Assembly (NCBI GenBank): GCA_003216895.1 | Contig: QCID01000009.1 | Span: 1-43,444, forward strand | Length of the DNA: 43,444 bases | Direction: 5' to 3' | Source of the DNA: Prochlorococcus sp. AG-402-K04 | GTDB taxonomy: Bacteria > Cyanobacteriota > Cyanobacteriia > PCC-6307 > Cyanobiaceae | Notes under the pieces: generated by a model | Told to the model about the DNA's origin: nothing | Databases searched by the model: none | What the model saw: the letters and a program-made list of their open reading frames with translations, nothing else | Made by a program: the position numbers and the translations under genes | Part shown: positions 9,980 through 19,118 of the stretch, piece after piece | Layout: each line of letters begins with the position of its first letter | Numbering within the stretch: the first letter of the stretch is position 1

Positions 9980-10432
9980 GTGCCTGAAGAACCATGCCAA
10001 TGTGCAGATTGCCTTAGATTTTATAGGGAACATGATCGTTTAATAAGAGAGTTTCCCACTTTGCGTCAACAACAAGAGATTAATTGGGCTGCGCTTCAAT
10101 CTTTTAGAACTTTATGTGGGAGAGTCTTAGAAGATTTGCAAAAGAAAAATAATTCAAATTTATCAAATCAATCTGAGGATGATTGTCGATCTGGAACTAT
10201 TGAGAAAAAAGAAAAATCCATTACACAAGTAATATCTGATCTTGAAAATATTAATGCTTATTTATATTCTGTTGAGGCTTTAATGGAAAGAATTTTCGAT
10301 GTCAAAGTTCCTGATCAGTTTGAAGATAAATTTCGAGAAGTCGCTGGTGAACTTGCTCCAGATCCATTAAATATTGATCGTTTAAAGTTGAACAGATTAT
10401 TGCATCAAACTCCAGATATGCCTGATAAATAG
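9980..10432 (+). CDS. Protein of unknown function with N-terminal CxCxxC, 150 aa
   Basis: No family is recognised with certainty. The GTG start at 9980 gives MPEEPCQCADCLRFYREHD, placing Cys6, Cys8 and Cys11 in a CxCxxC cluster that could bind a metal. Two helical regions follow: one from about 22 to 60, and one from about 85 to 125 with ITQVISDLENINAYLYSVEALMERIFDVKVPDQF. A purine-rich GAGGAAG sequence lies immediately before the GTG. The gene follows the 112-aa gene by 37 bp and ends 4 bp from the converging glgP stop. The GTG could be wrong, since no ATG lies near the N-terminus. Confidence 0.7.
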   Translation: MPEEPCQCADCLRFYREHDRLIREFPTLRQQQEINWAALQSFRTLCGRVLEDLQKKNNSNLSNQSEDDCRSGTIEKKEKSITQVISDLENINAYLYSVEALMERIFDVKVPDQFEDKFREVAGELAPDPLNIDRLKLNRLLHQTPDMPDK

Positions 10433-10436
10433 CTAT

Positions 10437-12956
10437 TTATTGTTCACAACTTATCTCTACGGGTAATGGTTTAACTTTCCATATTGATTGACAATATTCT
10501 CTTATCGATCTGTCTGAAGAGAAAAACCCCGATCTTGCTGTATTTAATAGAGCCATGCGGTTCCATTTTTTACTTTTTTTCCAAGCTTTACTAACCTCAT
10601 CTTGTGCTCGAAGGTAATCATCAAAATCAGCCATAACAAAGAAAGGATCGTTCCCTGTCAAAATATTTATTATCGGTCTAAATAGCTCACTATCACCGTT
10701 ACTAAAATGACCAACTTCTATTAACTTAAGAGTCTCTTGTAGTTCACTTGATTCTGTAATAAAGCTATTTGGACTATACCCTTGATCTCTTAATTCCATG
10801 ATTTCTGATTCTGTCTTGCCAAATAAAAAGAAGTTTTCTGCGCCAACTCTTTCTCGGATTTCTACATTAGCTCCATCAAGTGTTCCAATTGTTAATGCAC
10901 CATTCATTGCAAATTTCATATTTCCAGTTCCCGAAGCTTCTTTGCCAGCGGTTGAAATTTGCTCAGAAAGATCCGTTGCTGGATAGACTTGCTCACCTAG
11001 TTTTACATTGTAGTCAGGAAGAAAAACCACCCTGAGTAATCCATCCATGTCAGGATCTGCATTAACTACATCTGCTATTCCATTGATAAATCTAATCATT
11101 AACTTTGCCATGAAATAACCTGGCGCAGCTTTTCCACCAAAAATGACGGTACGAGGTGCAATATTTTTTGTTATTCCATTTTTAATTCTTAGATATTGAG
11201 CTATGACTTGTAACGCATTTAAATGTTGTCTTTTATATTGGTGAATTCTTTTAACTTGAACATCAAATAAGCTTGAGGGATCTACCAGGACACCAGTTTG
11301 CCTATGTATGTAGCCAGCTAATTTTCTTTTACCAGATAGCTTAGCTGATGAAAAAAGATCTAAAAAATTAGAGTCATTTTCTTTTTTTTCTAACTCTAGT
11401 AATAGGTCCATATTGGTAATCCAATTGGGACCTATTTCTTTATCAAGAAGTTTAGAAAGCTCAGGATTCGCTAAAGCGACCCATCTACGTGGAGTAACTC
11501 CGTTGGTGACATTAGTGAATTTTTCAGGCCAGAGTTCTGCAAATTCAGGTAGTAATTGTCTCTTGATTAAATCAGAATGAAGCGCAGCTACTCCATTTAC
11601 ATGATGTGCTCCAATTGTCGCTAAATGTGCCATGCGAATAGCTTTTCCGCCTTCTTCATCAATAATTGAAAGCTTTCTCAAAATCGAGTCGTTTCCTGGA
11701 TACTTAAGTCTTACTTGTTGCAAGAATCTTCTATTTATTTCATAAATAAGTTCTAAATGTCTAGGTAATAAGTTTTTAAAAAGGCTAAGGTCCCATTTCT
11801 CAAGAGCTTCGGGTAATAAAGTGTGGTTTGTATATGCTACGGATCTGTTGGTGATTTCCCAGGCTTTATCCCAATCCAATCTATGTTGATCAATTAAGAG
11901 TCTCATTAACTCTGCAACTGCAATAGCTGGATGTGTATCGTTAAGTTGAACTGTCCAGTGATTAGGGAACTCTGCAACAGCTATTGAACGCTTTTCTAAA
12001 CTTCGAAGCATATCTTGTAAGGAACAACTTACAAAAAAGTGTTGTTGCTTTAAACGTAATCTTCTTCCTTCATCAGTTCCATCGTTGGGATAGAGAACTT
12101 TTGACAAAGTTTCTGATGCTACTTTCTCTTCAACAGCACCGTAGTAATCACCAATATTGAAAGCGTAGAAATCAAAACTTTCGGTTGCATCAGCTCTCCA
12201 TAATCTCAATCGATCACAGCTATTTACCCGATAACCAAGAACAGGCACATCATGTGGAACACCTATCGCATGTTCGCTTGGGATCCATCGAGAGCGATAG
12301 TTTCCATTGTCATCGGTATAGCTCTCAGTTTGACCTCCAAAACCGACTAAGCAAGCTTCATCGGGCTGAGGTAATTCCCATGGCCAACCACCTTTGAGCC
12401 ATTTATCAGTAACTTCTACTTGCCAACCATCTCTGATTAATTGGTTGAAAATACCAAATTCATACCTTATTCCGTATCCCACTGCAGGGACCTGAAGACT
12501 TGCAAGTGATTCCATATAGCAAGCTGCAAGTCTTCCTAATCCTCCATTTCCAAGCCCAGGCTCTTCCTCTACTTCCAAAATCTCATTTAGAGATTCAATT
12601 CCAAATCTTTTAAGAGCTTCTTCTGCCTCTTTTTTGATGCCTAGATTTAGTAAATTATTATTTAATTGAGGGCCTATTAAGAATTCAGCCGAAAGATATG
12701 CAACTGTTTTTTGAGGTCTTGCTCGGATTGTCTCTTGACTTGTTAAATATCTACTCATCAATCTGTCTCTAACAGCAAAGCTCAAAGCCATATAGAGATC
12801 TCTCAGACTTGCAGATGTGGCAAGTTTGCCAAGAGTAAAAAAGAGATGCTCAGTCATTCCATCGAAGACTGCATCCGCATCCATGCCAGCCCGAACAGGA
12901 TCCGCATAGCATCCAGGGGTCGGCAGACGCAGGTCTAGTGACTGGGAGCTGCTCAT
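10437..12956 (-). CDS. glgP: Glycogen/alpha-glucan phosphorylase
   Basis: GlgP releases glucose-1-phosphate from glycogen by phosphorolysis and is the main route for using stored carbon in the dark. The 839-residue protein matches family length. Visible motifs are EEEPGLGNGGLGRLAACYMESLA near residues 127-150, NDTHPAIAVAELMRLL in the middle, FTNVTNGVTPRRW, VKRIHQYKRQHLN and the pyridoxal-phosphate motif EASGTGNMKF. The PLP lysine is at about residue 681. The start at 12956 gives MSSSQSLDLRLPTPGCY. It is convergent with the upstream hypothetical pair and separated from the antiporter gene by about 165 bp. Confidence 0.97.
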   Translation of the reverse strand: MSSSQSLDLRLPTPGCYADPVRAGMDADAVFDGMTEHLFFTLGKLATSASLRDLYMALSFAVRDRLMSRYLTSQETIRARPQKTVAYLSAEFLIGPQLNNNLLNLGIKKEAEEALKRFGIESLNEILEVEEEPGLGNGGLGRLAACYMESLASLQVPAVGYGIRYEFGIFNQLIRDGWQVEVTDKWLKGGWPWELPQPDEACLVGFGGQTESYTDDNGNYRSRWIPSEHAIGVPHDVPVLGYRVNSCDRLRLWRADATESFDFYAFNIGDYYGAVEEKVASETLSKVLYPNDGTDEGRRLRLKQQHFFVSCSLQDMLRSLEKRSIAVAEFPNHWTVQLNDTHPAIAVAELMRLLIDQHRLDWDKAWEITNRSVAYTNHTLLPEALEKWDLSLFKNLLPRHLELIYEINRRFLQQVRLKYPGNDSILRKLSIIDEEGGKAIRMAHLATIGAHHVNGVAALHSDLIKRQLLPEFAELWPEKFTNVTNGVTPRRWVALANPELSKLLDKEIGPNWITNMDLLLELEKKENDSNFLDLFSSAKLSGKRKLAGYIHRQTGVLVDPSSLFDVQVKRIHQYKRQHLNALQVIAQYLRIKNGITKNIAPRTVIFGGKAAPGYFMAKLMIRFINGIADVVNADPDMDGLLRVVFLPDYNVKLGEQVYPATDLSEQISTAGKEASGTGNMKFAMNGALTIGTLDGANVEIRERVGAENFFLFGKTESEIMELRDQGYSPNSFITESSELQETLKLIEVGHFSNGDSELFRPIINILTGNDPFFVMADFDDYLRAQDEVSKAWKKSKKWNRMALLNTARSGFFSSDRSIREYCQSIWKVKPLPVEISCEQ

Positions 12957-13120
12957 AAAGGCATCAAATGTTTCTGGACGCTAGCCAATAAAGCTTTAGT
13001 AATCAGTTAGTAACTTCAGATCCACACCATATTGATTAAGTCTCCTTTGATACTTATGCCAAATATGCCCTGTGATTAGGTAATTTATGTCTAAAAGAAA
13101 AGGCCTCTCTAGAAACCCTG

Positions 13121-14494
13121 ATGGTATTAACTCCTTTAGTCTCAGTTCTAAATACGCATGATGTTGAGGTCGCGGAAACACTGATAGGGGTCATTAATTT
13201 CTTAATGATCTTTGTTGCTGCAAGGACTCTGGCTGAAATCTTAGTTAGACTAAGTTTGCCTACAATCGTCGGTGAACTTCTTGCGGGAGTTTTAATTGGT
13301 GCCTCAGGATTACATCTTCTATTACCGCCAAGTGCTCATGCTGAATTAAATCAAGGTTTTGTTTCTGTTATTAGCACACTTGCTTCAGTTCCTAAAGAAG
13401 CAGTCCCGGATATTTATTTTGAAACTTTCCCATCATTACAAGCTGTAGCAACTTTAGGGCTATATGCTTTGTTATTTCTAACCGGTCTAGAAAGTGAATT
13501 AGAGGAACTAGTTGCAGTTGGAGCACAAGCGTTCACTGTTGCAATGGCGGGAGTGATTTTGCCATTTGCTTTTGGAACTTTTGGATTAATGTTTATTTTT
13601 CAGGTGGATATCATTCCTGCGATATTTGCTGGTGCATCCATGACCGCTACAAGTATAGGTATTACTGCAAGCGTCTTTGGTGAACTTGGATATTTGAAAA
13701 CACGCGAGGGTCAAATTGTTATTGGCGCTGCAGTTCTAGATGACATACTTGGAATTGTAATTCTTGCAGTTGTAGTTGCCCTTGCTACTGGAGGATCATT
13801 GCAAATTGCTCCCATTGTCAAATTAGTATTAGCTGCAACTGTTTTTGTGATAGCTGCAATTGCTTTGAGTAGAACAGCAGCTCCAGCCTTTGATTGGTTG
13901 CTTGAAAGACTTAAAGCCCCTGGAGCTGTTGTTGTGGCTTCGTTCGTTATTTTAGTTCTAAGCTGTTTTGTCGCTACTGCTATTGGTTTAGAAGCTGCTT
14001 TGGGCGCTTTTGCAGCTGGATTGATACTAAGTAGTTCAAAAAATAATCATGCAATTCAACAATCTGTTTTGCCTTTGGTATCGTTATTCGCAACTATTTT
14101 CTTTGTCCTTGTTGGAGCGGGTATGGATCTGTCTGTAATCAATCCTCTTGATCCAGAGAGTCGATCTGCTCTAATTGTTGCTGGTTTCTTATTTATTGTG
14201 GCAATTGTTGGAAAGATTGCTGCAGGTTGGTCATTTGTCATTGATAAACCAACAAACAGATTAGTTGTTGGTTTGGGAATGATGCCTCGAGGTGAGGTTG
14301 GATTGATATTTCTAGGATTAGGAACAAGTGCTGGTTTGCTTACTCCTTCTCTCGAGGCCGCAATCTTGTTAATGGTAATTGGAACTACATTCTTAGCGCC
14401 TGTTTTACTAAGAGTCGTCTTAAAAGATAAACCCCCTTCCGGTGGTAATTCTATTCCTGATGAGATAGCAGCTGATCCAGTGGGATTAGTTTAG
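13121..14494 (+). CDS. CPA2-family Na+(K+)/H+ antiporter
   Basis: This is an integral membrane cation:proton antiporter of the CPA2 (NapA/KefB-like) family, important for sodium and pH homeostasis in seawater cyanobacteria. The sequence has about 12-13 hydrophobic segments. The core ion-binding motif is Asp207-Asp208 in IGAAVLDDILGIV, preceded by GASMTATSIGITASVFGELG, and GMMPRGEVGLIFLGLG lies near the C-terminus. The length of 457 residues fits antiporters without a regulatory RCK/TrkA domain. The ATG at 13121 gives MVLTPLVSVLNTHD. Ion specificity (Na+ or K+) cannot be told from sequence. It could correspond to NhaS3-type proteins, but I am not sure enough to give a symbol. Confidence 0.9.
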   Translation: MVLTPLVSVLNTHDVEVAETLIGVINFLMIFVAARTLAEILVRLSLPTIVGELLAGVLIGASGLHLLLPPSAHAELNQGFVSVISTLASVPKEAVPDIYFETFPSLQAVATLGLYALLFLTGLESELEELVAVGAQAFTVAMAGVILPFAFGTFGLMFIFQVDIIPAIFAGASMTATSIGITASVFGELGYLKTREGQIVIGAAVLDDILGIVILAVVVALATGGSLQIAPIVKLVLAATVFVIAAIALSRTAAPAFDWLLERLKAPGAVVVASFVILVLSCFVATAIGLEAALGAFAAGLILSSSKNNHAIQQSVLPLVSLFATIFFVLVGAGMDLSVINPLDPESRSALIVAGFLFIVAIVGKIAAGWSFVIDKPTNRLVVGLGMMPRGEVGLIFLGLGTSAGLLTPSLEAAILLMVIGTTFLAPVLLRVVLKDKPPSGGNSIPDEIAADPVGLV

Positions 14495-14603
14495 AAAAAT
14501 TTTTTTTTAAAAAGGTGAGGAAATTTCGAAAAAAATAAATAAAATCATTTTTCTTTTTCTATCGATGTTTTACTAATATCTATTAGAGCAAGTTTATTCT
14601 TAA

Positions 14604-15515
14604 ATGGTTTCCACAGTTGTAGAAAAAAATTCTTCTGATTGGAAATTTTTAGGTCACGCTGTTCACTGTTTGAGCGTTTTTCCTGAACATCATAAAGACA
14701 AGACTGATAAAGAAAAAGGACCAGCGATTCTTTTAATCCATGGCTTTGGTGCTTCTACAACACATTGGCGACATAACTTACCAGTACTTGGAAAGCAGTA
14801 TGAAGTTCACGCTCTAGATCTTCTTGGCTTTGGTAAAAGTTCTAAACCTGGTGATCTTGCTTATGGTGGTCCACTTTGGAAAGATCAGATAGTTTCATAC
14901 GTTAAAGAGAATATTGGGAGACCAACAATACTTGTTGGTAACTCTCTGGGAGGATATGCCGCCCTTGCCAGTGGAGCTGCTTTGGGTGCTGAGGCAGCAG
15001 GTGTCGTTTTGTTAAATGCCGCTGGTTATTTCAGTGAGGACAAGAAACCAACCACAGGCTTTTGGCCTACTGCTAGAAAAACTGTTGCTGGAATCTTTCT
15101 CAAAAATGCTTTATTACAAAGAATAATTTTTGAAAATCTTAGGCAGCCTTCAACAATCAAACGTACTTTAAATCAAGTTTATATTGATACATCAAACGTT
15201 GATGATGAACTAATAGAAGCAATACGAAAACCATCTTTGGATGATGGGGCTTTTAATGTCTTCAAAAGTGTTTTTGATCCCGCAGGACCTCAGGGACGAC
15301 CACTTGATGAGTTGTTTGCTCAGTTGAGGGCGCCATTGTTATTGCTCTGGGGCAATAGAGATCCTTGGATGAATGCACCTGGTAAAAGAGCAACTTATAA
15401 AAAGCACACTCCTGAAAATACAAAAGAAGTTATTTTGGATGCTGGCCATTGTCCACATGATGAAGTTCCTGATCAGGTTAATAGCGCTCTTCTAGAATGG
15501 ATTGACCAGCTTTAA
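14604..15515 (+). CDS. Alpha/beta-fold hydrolase
   Basis: This is a soluble hydrolase of the alpha/beta superfamily with unknown substrate. The oxyanion-hole motif LLIHGFGAST lies at residues 43-52. The nucleophile Ser114 is in GNSLGG, with acid Asp253 in GNRDPWM and base His282 in DAGHCPHDEVP, so the triad is complete. The length of 303 residues is typical. Related cyanobacterial proteins are often described as esterase or haloalkane-dehalogenase-like, but nothing here fixes the substrate. Its stop is followed 3 bp later by the start of the epimerase-like gene, so the two are almost certainly co-transcribed. Confidence 0.88.
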   Translation: MVSTVVEKNSSDWKFLGHAVHCLSVFPEHHKDKTDKEKGPAILLIHGFGASTTHWRHNLPVLGKQYEVHALDLLGFGKSSKPGDLAYGGPLWKDQIVSYVKENIGRPTILVGNSLGGYAALASGAALGAEAAGVVLLNAAGYFSEDKKPTTGFWPTARKTVAGIFLKNALLQRIIFENLRQPSTIKRTLNQVYIDTSNVDDELIEAIRKPSLDDGAFNVFKSVFDPAGPQGRPLDELFAQLRAPLLLLWGNRDPWMNAPGKRATYKKHTPENTKEVILDAGHCPHDEVPDQVNSALLEWIDQL

Positions 15516-15518
15516 TTA

Positions 15519-16376
15519 ATGACTGTCAATTTTGCAAAGAAGACAAATCCTTATCCTCACTGGGAATATTCTAATTCTAAATTAGATTCATTAATAAGAA
15601 TTGTCCCTGAAAGAGGAGGATTAATTACTGAATGGCGAAGTGAAGGGAAAGAACTTTTGTATTTTGATTTAGAGCGTTTTCTAGATAAAGATCAAAGTAT
15701 TAGAGGCGGAATACCTATTCTTTTCCCTATATGTGGTGATTTATCTAAAGGCTATTCAATAGGTGGTAAGAAGTACTTTTTAAAACAGCATGGTTTTGCA
15801 AGAGATTTACCTTGGTCAATTAGTTTGTTAAAAAATCAATCAGGAATAAGGCTAAAGCTTTCTGATTCAAGTGATTCACGTTCTTATTTTCCTTTCTTTT
15901 TTACCTTATTAATGGATGTTTGCTTGAAAGAAAAATGTCTTCAAATATCGATTAAAATACATAATCAGAGTCAAGATTATATGCCCTTTAGTTTTGGACT
16001 TCATCCGTATTTCAAGGTTTCAAACCTGCAAAATATAGAAATAAATGGTTTGCCTGAAAAATGTATTGATCAAACTAATATGAAAGTTACTAATGCATCT
16101 GACCAAATTAGAATTTTAGATAAAGGAGTTGACTTTCTTTCTTACCCTTCTTCTTCGGTTAAACTTTTCGATTGTTTGTCTAGGGATGTAATTGAATTAA
16201 TTCATCAAGAGCCAATGGATACGACTGTAATATGGACTGATCCTCCAAGGCAAATGGTTTGTATTGAACCTTGGACTAGCCCAAGAAATTCATTAGTGAC
16301 TGGTGATAGAAAACTTGAAATTAAACCACAAGAATATATAGAATTATTTACTACATTTAAATATAATTCTTTTTAG
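15519..16376 (+). CDS. Aldose 1-epimerase / galactose mutarotase-like protein
   Basis: This is a member of the galactose mutarotase-like superfamily (beta-sandwich sugar-binding fold). Related YeaD-type proteins act on hexose-6-phosphates. Recognisable segments are RGGIPILFPICGDLS near residues 64-78, KQHGFARDLPW with a conserved His-Gly-Phe-Ala-Arg, SFGLHPYFKVS with the second conserved His, and CIEPWTSPRNS with the catalytic-type Glu. The length of 285 residues is normal. The substrate is not fixed. It follows the hydrolase gene by 3 bp and is followed by a 146-bp gap. Confidence 0.85.
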   Translation: MTVNFAKKTNPYPHWEYSNSKLDSLIRIVPERGGLITEWRSEGKELLYFDLERFLDKDQSIRGGIPILFPICGDLSKGYSIGGKKYFLKQHGFARDLPWSISLLKNQSGIRLKLSDSSDSRSYFPFFFTLLMDVCLKEKCLQISIKIHNQSQDYMPFSFGLHPYFKVSNLQNIEINGLPEKCIDQTNMKVTNASDQIRILDKGVDFLSYPSSSVKLFDCLSRDVIELIHQEPMDTTVIWTDPPRQMVCIEPWTSPRNSLVTGDRKLEIKPQEYIELFTTFKYNSF

Positions 16377-16493
16377 TTATTTATGTTTTTAAGCAGTATA
16401 AGTTGTCACTAATTAAATTTAATTTATAATTTTTCGTATGACAAATATTTCAATATTTTGTTCGTTTTTGCATCTATGATCAATATATTATAG

Positions 16494-16521
16494 ATTCATC
16501 ATTCATGATTTTGTGATGAAT
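16494..16521 (+). promoter_or_regulatory. Perfect 8-bp dyad abutting the hydroxyacid dehydrogenase start codon
   Basis: ATTCATCA (16494-16501) and TGATGAAT (16514-16521) are perfect inverted repeats around a 12-base loop, and the ATG begins at 16523. The AT-rich stretch just upstream (TATATTATAG) could hold a -10 box. The dyad could be a protein operator or an mRNA hairpin covering the ribosome-landing region, where no Shine-Dalgarno sequence is seen. Function is inferred only from position and symmetry. Confidence 0.45.
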
Positions 16522-16522
16522 A

Positions 16523-17707
16523 ATGTTAGGAGCAGATGTTTCCTCTCCGGGCGTACTTAATATTGAGGACCTCAGGTCTAAAGCTAAAAATCGTTTACCG
16601 GCAATGGTTTTTAACTATATAGATAGTGGTGCAGATAGAGAACAAACACTTTCACAAAATTGCAACGCATATAATGAAATTTTATTTAGACCTAGATGTG
16701 CAGTTTCTGTTCCATCGTGTGATCTTGGAATATCTGTTTTAGACCAGAAATTTCAACTTCCTTTCATGTTGGGACCAGTAGGGAGTAGTAGAATGTTCTA
16801 TCCCCAAGGAGAAGTAGTTGCGGCTAGAGAGGCAGGAAAAGCTGGAACTGGATATACTTTATCGACTCTCTCTGGTTGTTTATTAGAAGATGTTAAAGCG
16901 GCTACAAACGGGCCAGCTTGGTATCAGCTTTATTTACTAGGTGGTAAAGAAGTAGCGTTAAAAACAATTGCTAGAGCTAAAGAAGCAGGCTTCTCGGCAA
17001 TAGTTGTAACTATTGATACACCCGTATCTGGTTTAAGGGAAAGAGATATGCGATCAGGAACCCAGCAGCTGTTATCGATGAATCCTTTTGAGATGCTTCC
17101 TTATATTCCTCAAATATTAGTTAAACCATGTTGGATGACTCAATGGTTAAGTGATGGAGGCTTGATGAGTTTTCCAAATGTTCAACTTGATGATGGCCCT
17201 ATGGGATACACGGCCATTGGTCCTGCTTTAGAACAATCAGTTGTTACTTGGGAGGATCTTCAATGGATACGCGAAGCTTGGGGTGGAAAAATTATTGTTA
17301 AGGGTATACATATTGGTGATGACGCAAAAAAAGCGGCAGAGCTAGGTGCTGATGCGATCGTTATTTCTAATCATGGAGCTAGACAACTTGATAGCGTTGC
17401 TCCCACGATCCGTGTTTTGCCCGAGATTTTAGCTGCAGTTAATGGGAAAGTAGATGTTTTGCTAGATGGAGGGATTCGCAGGGGTAGTGATGTCGTTAAA
17501 GCTTTATGTCTTGGCGCTAAAGGAGTTTTGATAGGTAGAGCCTATGCGTATGGACTCGCTGCTGCAGGAGGGAAAGGCGTTGCTAGAGCTATTGAAATTC
17601 TTCAAACAGATATAGTGAGAACTATGAAACTATTGGGATGTGGGTCTGTTGCCGATTTAAATAAATCTTATATTCAAGTTCCTGCAAGTTGGGAGAGCTT
17701 CGAATAA
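16523..17707 (+). CDS. FMN-dependent alpha-hydroxy-acid dehydrogenase/oxidase (lactate/glycolate family)
   Basis: This enzyme oxidises an L-2-hydroxy acid to the 2-oxo acid using FMN. Residues equivalent to the spinach glycolate oxidase active site are present: Tyr32 in VFNYIDSGAD, the Tyr in WYQLYLLGG, Thr/Asp in VTIDTP, Arg in GLRERD, Lys in IVKGI, and His284 and Arg287 in SNHGARQLD. The position of glycolate oxidase Trp108 is Leu (YTLSTLSGC). Together with the long loop containing MLPYIPQILVKPCWMTQWLS, this looks more like dehydrogenases of the lactate/mandelate branch than like glycolate oxidase. The length of 394 residues is normal. The DUF1537 kinase gene follows after 30 bp, so the true substrate may be a four-carbon hydroxy acid rather than lactate. 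Confidence 0.88.
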   Translation: MLGADVSSPGVLNIEDLRSKAKNRLPAMVFNYIDSGADREQTLSQNCNAYNEILFRPRCAVSVPSCDLGISVLDQKFQLPFMLGPVGSSRMFYPQGEVVAAREAGKAGTGYTLSTLSGCLLEDVKAATNGPAWYQLYLLGGKEVALKTIARAKEAGFSAIVVTIDTPVSGLRERDMRSGTQQLLSMNPFEMLPYIPQILVKPCWMTQWLSDGGLMSFPNVQLDDGPMGYTAIGPALEQSVVTWEDLQWIREAWGGKIIVKGIHIGDDAKKAAELGADAIVISNHGARQLDSVAPTIRVLPEILAAVNGKVDVLLDGGIRRGSDVVKALCLGAKGVLIGRAYAYGLAAAGGKGVARAIEILQTDIVRTMKLLGCGSVADLNKSYIQVPASWESFE

Positions 17708-17737
17708 ATCGTTGATTAAACAATAGATAAATCTTTT

Positions 17738-19090
17738 ATGAAAATAATTATTTTTGATGATGATCCAACTGGATCTCAAACTGTTTATGGATGCCCATTA
17801 TTATTAAATTGGGATGAAAAAACTCTAGAGAAAGCATTTACAAAATCTTCACCTTTAGTTTTTATCCTTGCGAACACAAGATCTTTATCTTCTGTTTTGG
17901 CTGTTAAGAAAACCAGAGAAATATGCTCATCTATTAAGAAGTTTTTTTTAAGAGAAGGATATTCCAAAGATGATTATTTTTATATTAGTAGGGGTGATTC
18001 AACATTACGAGGTCATGGTGTTTTGGAACCTGCAATTCTTGCGGAAGAATTAGGACCATTTCATGCAACATTTCACATTCCAGCTTTTTTGGAAGGAGGA
18101 AGAACAACTGAAAACGGTATTCATTATCTAAATGGGATACCTGTTCATACTACTGATTTTGGTCATGATAATATTTTTGGATTTTCTACTAGTGATTTAG
18201 CTCACTGGATTGAAGAAAAAAGTTTTGGAAAGATACAGGCGGAAAATATCTTGCATGTTGAAATTAAACATTTAGATATGGCTTTTAATAATGAAGATGG
18301 CTTTAAATCTCTTTTAAGCTTTTTGTCTAAATTAGAAAATAATATTTCAGTAATTGTTGATGCTAAATTACCTCATCATTTAGAAATATTAGCTAGGGCG
18401 ATTAAAGTAGTTTCTAAAGAAAAAAGATTTCTTTTTAGAACAGCAGCAAGCTTTATAAACGCTTTATCTGAATTACCATCTAACCCTCAAGATACGGCAG
18501 ATTTAGTATCTTTAAAATCGAAAAATAATCATTTTGAATATAAGCCAGGTTTGATAATCGTTGGCTCCCATATGAAATTAGCGACAGATCAATTAGAGGT
18601 TTTATTGAAAGATGATTTTTGTGAAGGTTTGGAAATTCCAGTCAGTAAATTAGCTGCTATTTTTACTTTAGAAGATTGTTACGAGGAAATCTTAGTGCTA
18701 GAGGAAATTTTATTATCAAAAATAGATGATATTTTGTCTGTAAAAAAAGTCCCTGTTTTATATACTACTCGAGAAGAAATGAAGTTTTCTTCTACCTCTC
18801 AAAGAATGAATTTCGGACTTGAACTTGCAGAGTTTATGGCTATTCTAGTTGGAAAAATAAATAATAAGTTTGGTTATATAATTAGTAAAGGAGGTATTAC
18901 AACACAACTCTTGCTTCAAAAGGGATTAAATTTTACTCAAGTAGATTTAAAAGGCCAAATATTACCAGGGTTGTCAATAGTAAAAAGTAATTCTAAGAAA
19001 TGTGATTTACCAGTAGTTACTTTTCCAGGTAATTTAGGCAATGAGAAAACACTTTTAGAATCATTTAGATTAATGGAGTCAAATTCTTAA
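17738..19090 (+). CDS. Four-carbon acid-sugar kinase family protein (DUF1537)
   Basis: This protein resembles the DUF1537 kinases, which phosphorylate four-carbon acid sugars such as 3-oxo-tetronate. The N-terminal substrate domain shows FDDDPTGSQTVYG (residues 6-18), SRGDSTLRGHG and IPAFLEGGRTTENG. The C-terminal nucleotide-binding domain shows ISKGGITTQLLL, GQILPGLSIV and VVTFPGNLGNEKTLLESF. The length of 450 residues is in the family range. It follows the hydroxyacid dehydrogenase gene by 30 bp on the same strand. No accompanying OtnI/OtnC isomerase, aldolase or decarboxylase is seen in the window. The exact substrate is unknown. Confidence 0.85.
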   Translation: MKIIIFDDDPTGSQTVYGCPLLLNWDEKTLEKAFTKSSPLVFILANTRSLSSVLAVKKTREICSSIKKFFLREGYSKDDYFYISRGDSTLRGHGVLEPAILAEELGPFHATFHIPAFLEGGRTTENGIHYLNGIPVHTTDFGHDNIFGFSTSDLAHWIEEKSFGKIQAENILHVEIKHLDMAFNNEDGFKSLLSFLSKLENNISVIVDAKLPHHLEILARAIKVVSKEKRFLFRTAASFINALSELPSNPQDTADLVSLKSKNNHFEYKPGLIIVGSHMKLATDQLEVLLKDDFCEGLEIPVSKLAAIFTLEDCYEEILVLEEILLSKIDDILSVKKVPVLYTTREEMKFSSTSQRMNFGLELAEFMAILVGKINNKFGYIISKGGITTQLLLQKGLNFTQVDLKGQILPGLSIVKSNSKKCDLPVVTFPGNLGNEKTLLESFRLMESNS

Positions 19091-19118
19091 TTTTTGAGAG
19101 ACTCTAAATAATATTGAA

